From NCBI GenBank assembly GCA_036244855.1, contig BQKZ01001106.1:1-10427 (forward strand): DNA of 10,427 nucleotides, written 5' to 3'. This DNA is from Temnopleurus reevesii. Taxonomy: Eukaryota > Echinodermata > Echinoidea > Temnopleuroida > Temnopleuridae. The translations under genes and the position numbers were made by a program. A model generated the notes under the pieces. It saw only the letters and a program-made list of their open reading frames with translations. It did not search any database and was not told the DNA's origin. Each line of letters begins with the position of its first letter. Position 1 is the stretch's first letter. Shown in pieces: positions 7,857 to 10,427 of the stretch.

Positions 7857-8050
7857 TAGGAAAAGTTAGGGACTACCATTAAAGTTGTATTTTTACATGA
7901 GGATTTAGACTTGGAAATATTGTCAAATGCAATGATTTTCACACATGAGTTATTTCAGTTGCCAAATGATGTCTCTCGCTCCACTAAACCTCCTGAAAAG
8001 TGAGCTCTTAATGAAGTGAAATAATTGGTAAGTGGTCCCTAACTTGTCTG
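7857..8050. mobile_element. Small inverted-repeat element in R3
   Basis: This is the counterpart of 6811-7003. The left end taggaaaagttagggactac and the right end ggtaagtggtccctaacttg are inverted matches with few differences. The right end is better preserved here than in R2, and the left end is better preserved in R2. The element therefore predates the duplication that made R2 and R3. Confidence 0.6.
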
Positions 8051-8073
8051 AGTAGTGTACTTATCAAGAAATT

Positions 8074-8538
8074 AACAAAAGTATCCTGGAAGTTTGAATA
8101 TTCATCAAGGTAATATTAGGAAAACATGAGGGGATTTTGTCCTCAACTAGTGAGAACAAAATCATTGGCCCAGGTCAAGTTGGTTGTGGTATTTACACTA
8201 GCTACTGGAAAGAATTTCTGTACAACATTTGACTCTTCGGATTTGAGTGGAAGAGCCCCCTCTAGTGGCGGCAAATAAATCACCAGCAAGCAAAAGATTT
8301 GGTCTATGTTGCCTGCCCCAAAAAATGGTTCATTAAAAGAAAACCATACTTCAGAAATATTTACAAAAATCCCAGATAGCTGTTATCTTTTAAGAAGACC
8401 GAATCTATGTTTGCACATTCAATTATCTCATCTTTAACCTTCTTTACATTTTAAATTTGTTGAGGATATGATGTTGATATTATTTCTTATATTGTTTAAT
8501 TATTATCACAATTCTTATCATGCATATCATTTGCAAGC
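8074..8538. other. Unassigned sequence with one strong hairpin
   Basis: No gene is recognised. It contains the hairpin at 8133-8163 and an agccccctctagtggcgg motif near 8253. The remainder to 8538 is AT-rich without visible structure. Confidence 0.45.
8133..8163. repeat. 13-bp inverted repeat
   Basis: gattttgtcctca (8133-8145) and tgagaacaaaatc (8151-8163) are inverted copies with a single mismatch around actag, giving a compact stem-loop. No T-run or other sign of a regulatory role follows. It could be the end or centre of a worn palindromic element. Confidence 0.7.
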
Positions 8539-8554
8539 TAACCCATTATCACTG

Positions 8555-8562
8555 AATTCTCA
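8555..8562. repeat. Left 8-bp target duplication (AATTCTCA)
   Basis: aattctca lies directly left of MITE copy 3 and is repeated exactly at 8742-8749 on the right side, as expected for an insertion that duplicates 8 bases. Confidence 0.75.
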
Positions 8563-8741
8563 AAGGGGGTGTTGCTCAAAATCAACTGCAAATCAACTGC
8601 AACTTTGCAAACTGTAACGCGCATTTTCATTCGCGCACGGTATGCGCATTGAACAAGACGCGTATGAAACAATGATTTTGATTGGCGCGTACCGATCAAC
8701 TGAAACTGACGATCAATTGCAACCTTTGAGCAACACCCCCT
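8563..8741. mobile_element. MITE family M copy 3, best preserved
   Basis: The inverted ends are agggggtgttgctcaaa on the left (from 8564) and tttgagcaacaccccct on the right, which match perfectly over 17 bases. The subterminal arms contain gcaaatcaactgcaac on one side and gatcaattgcaac on the other. The core has cgcgcattttcattcgcgca, gcgcattgaacaagacgcgt and gaaacaatgattttgattgg. Exact 8-bp direct repeats flank it. The 8-bp duplication favours a hAT-like origin over a TA- or TTAA-targeting family, but that is inference. The CpG-rich core here reads with TG, CA or altered bases at several sites in copies 1 and 2, so this copy is probably the youngest. Confidence 0.85.
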
Positions 8742-8749
8742 AATTCTCA
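8742..8749. repeat. Right 8-bp target duplication (AATTCTCA)
   Basis: This is an exact copy of 8555-8562, directly right of the MITE end ccccct. Confidence 0.75.
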
Positions 8750-8794
8750 TAAACTTTGTGCTTGAACATCCCCTTACCAGGGGTCAATGGGTTA

Positions 8795-9308
8795 AATGAT
8801 ACTGACTTTATTTGTTCATGGTACAGTGTGCAGATTATTTCAAGGAGCTTACTCTTTATTGGAAAATTATAAAAAATGTTCAGCCTTTGCTGAGCAATTA
8901 TGATTATTACTTATCGATAAAGGTTCGTTGACCAATGATAAAGCATTGAGGTGCGCATTCAAAATGTATTGAATAATAAAGATAAGATAATTGGATATGG
9001 AAATCAAGGTGAGGTCTTCGTTTTTTTTGTTTGTTTTTTTGATTATCATAAAACCAAAAGGGTTATATGTTTCAACTCTCAATACAAGAGAAGATATTGC
9101 GTAAAGAAACCACAGACAAAAATTTGATTAACAATCGGAAGCATAGTTGATGAAGACAATAGTACACATTATGATTTTGTGATTAAAAAGCATTAAATCA
9201 TAGTATGGTTTTGGTAAATTTGTAGAAGAATATCCTAAAAGCAGGTAATGTGTGGGAGATTTTAAAAATAAATTCTTCACCCCCCAAATTCTGAAAAAAG
9301 AACACTTT
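8795..9308. other. Unassigned AT-rich sequence
   Basis: No gene is recognised. Overlapping minus-strand ORFs of about 70 codons here carry no motif, and homopolymer T runs (near 9020-9040) account for some of their length. Confidence 0.45.
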
Positions 9309-9413
9309 GGAAGTCCACTTTCCTGACCATTTGTCCCATTCAGACATGCCATTAAAGTAGTTTCTGTTAAAGTGGGTTAAATGCTGTATATATCTTAACA
9401 GGGTCTTGTGCTG
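9309..9413 (+). repeat. D array, partial unit D0
   Basis: The blocks tttggaagtccacttt, ctgacca, gtcccattcagacat, agtagtttctgttaaagt and acagggtctt follow the order of D1 and D2 but are shortened and diverged. It is the 3' part of a D unit. Confidence 0.55.
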
Positions 9414-9650
9414 GTTCACAAAGTTCTGTTCCTGGTCACAAAAATCTCCCTTCCAGGGTGGATGTAAAAACTAATTTGGAGGTCCACTTTAAGAAGCCAC
9501 TTTCATGACCAGTCACATGACTGTTCACACTTTCGGTCAAATTAATTTCTGTTGAACTGGCTTCCGTTAAAGTTGTTTAATGATGCAGATGTGAAAGGGG
9601 TCTTACTTTGGATTGTCTTACTGCACCTCCTAAGCATTCACATTCTCCAA
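9414..9650 (+). repeat. D array, unit D1
   Basis: It matches D2 with an offset of about 336 in the shared core tttctgttgaactggcttcc, gttaaagttgtttaa, then gcagatgtgaaaggggtctt and acttt. Upstream shared blocks are acaaaaatct, aaaactaatttggaggtcca and ccacttt. A near-palindrome cagtcacatgactg is at about 9511-9524. No gene is present. Confidence 0.75.
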
Positions 9651-9726
9651 TCTGAAATATTGTACATCGCGAAACAGCGAAATGCTTGACTTACAAGTGA
9701 TACTACTGGATGAATGCCGCTTTAGG

Positions 9727-9985
9727 TCGGTTCATGAAATCCTGTTCGTTCACCTTACCAGCTGAACTAGTTCAAAGTAACAAAAATCTACCTTGCAAGG
9801 TGAATGTCAAAACTAGTTTGGAAGTATACTTCAGGCCACTTTTAGGACTGTTTGTACCATTCACATTTCTGGTTAATCTAATTTCTGTTGAACTGGCTTC
9901 CGTTAAAGTTGTTTAACGCTGCAGATGTGAAAGGGGTCTTACTTTGAATTGTTTTACGCACCACCCAAGCATCCCTATTCTTCAA
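9727..9985 (+). repeat. D array, unit D2
   Basis: Same order as D1: ggttcatgaaatcctgttcg, acaaaaatctaccttgcaag, aaaactagtttggaagtata, ccactttta, then the core and ggggtcttacttt. The 68-codon ORF (9710-9916) over it is not preserved in D1 and is not called. Family cores also occur at 577-712. Confidence 0.75.
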
Positions 9986-10427
9986 ACTGAAATGAAGTTT
10001 GAAAAGACATTCAAAACAAATAGTGAACTCTCTCAAACATTTACACTTTGCTTGTAACAGAAAAGTCTGAAACTCATCTATCTACATAGACCTGTCATTT
10101 ATCTCCCTCGGGTAGGGCATTTTTTTAAATCTTTTTTTTCATTTCGTTTGTAAAGAAAAGAAAAAATCATGAGTCATAGTCAGAGATTTTGATTAAGTCC
10201 ATTGTGATTTTTTTTATTGATTCTACCAGGGTATGAATGAAACCAACAGCGTGATTTATATACTGTCTGGCAAGTACTTTGTGATGGACCAAAAATCTGT
10301 GAAAACTTTTTTCTTCAGCGTCCCTCTTTAAATAGTTTGAATCGTGGGATCACGATCTTGAAAAGACTCTTTTGAGATTGGGTTTGATAAAGTTTGACTG
10401 TTTTTTTTTCATTGACTTGTGAAAGAA
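9986..10427. other. Unassigned sequence to window end
   Basis: Only homopolymer-rich stretches (T runs near 10121-10140, 10209 and 10401) are visible. No gene or element is recognised. Confidence 0.45.

Larger units (their letters stand above)
7068..8073 (+). repeat. R array unit 3 (carries a SINE)
   Basis: The unit matches R2 from gatatcatgcacacatcaat through the inverted-repeat element (left end 7128, right end about 7753) and the small element at 7857-8050 to aagaaattaac. It is interrupted only by a SINE fragment at 7565-7721. By eye identity to R2 is high in the first 130 bases and lower in the middle. The first part of the unit seen in R1 and R2 (accatggagaatgtttatac) is missing before the N. 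Confidence 0.85.
8539..8794. repeat. Short outer repeat with TAACCCATT inverted ends, hosting a MITE
   Basis: taacccatt (8539-8547) and aatgggtta (8786-8794) are perfect 9-bp inverted ends. Between them lie tgaattctca, MITE copy 3, then aattctcataaactttgtgc and ccccttaccagggg. Removing the MITE and one flanking repeat leaves a unit of about 70 bases that parallels 2973-3066. The outer unit may itself be a tiny palindromic element. Confidence 0.5.

Noticed and set aside
8867..9082. 71-codon minus-strand ORF
   Set aside because: Low-complexity Lys/Asn/Ile composition from T-rich DNA, with no recognisable motif or conserved copy.
9198..9419. Minus-strand ORFs of 73-74 codons overlapping in two frames
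   Set aside because: Overlapping frames over AT-rich repeat sequence with no motif, and not conserved in D1 or D2.

Overview
The window looks like non-coding nuclear DNA from a marine invertebrate, most likely an echinoderm such as a sea urchin. That assignment is inference. It rests on the AT-rich composition, the lack of any credible exon or long ORF, the many (ATT)n-tailed tRNA-derived SINE pieces with a 'caacccaggtg(a)ggtgaat' core, and several short palindromic DNA-transposon remnants of the kind that crowd sea urchin genomes. No protein gene, rRNA, functional tRNA, CRISPR array or operon structure can be supported. The short ORFs look like chance openings, and the longest (164 codons at 6177-6671) lies inside a repeat whose paralogue in the same window does not keep it open.

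Layout. 64-261 is a short palindromic MITE (family M). 577-712 holds two diverged copies of a core (family D) that returns at 9309-9980. 965-1040 and 1420-1500 are a diverged direct-repeat pair. About 1590-1806 resembles a dispersed echinoderm repeat. 2093-2680 is a second M copy split in two by a tRNA-headed SINE, whose tail is followed by a headless second SINE. 2973-3066 is a short repeat whose paralogue at 8539-8794 carries the third M copy. 3067-4983 is mostly featureless. 4984-5505 is a two-unit direct duplication with a conserved hairpin. 5538-8073 is a large three-unit direct array (R1, R2, R3). R1 is interrupted by a near-perfect foldback element, R3 by a 5'-truncated SINE, and R2 and R3 each contain two smaller inverted-repeat elements. 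8539-8794 is the nested M copy with 8-bp flanking direct repeats. 9309-9980 is a three-copy D array.

The content is best read as layered transposition. The three R units and the paired M and D copies allow filled and empty insertion sites to be compared within one window, so element ends and relative order of events can be inferred without an outside reference. The one ambiguous base (N, 7067) lies exactly where R3 begins, so copy number and the R2/R3 junction should be treated cautiously. I found no convincing new gene system. The most interesting content is the nested insertions, the paralogous filled and empty sites, and a possible excision footprint.
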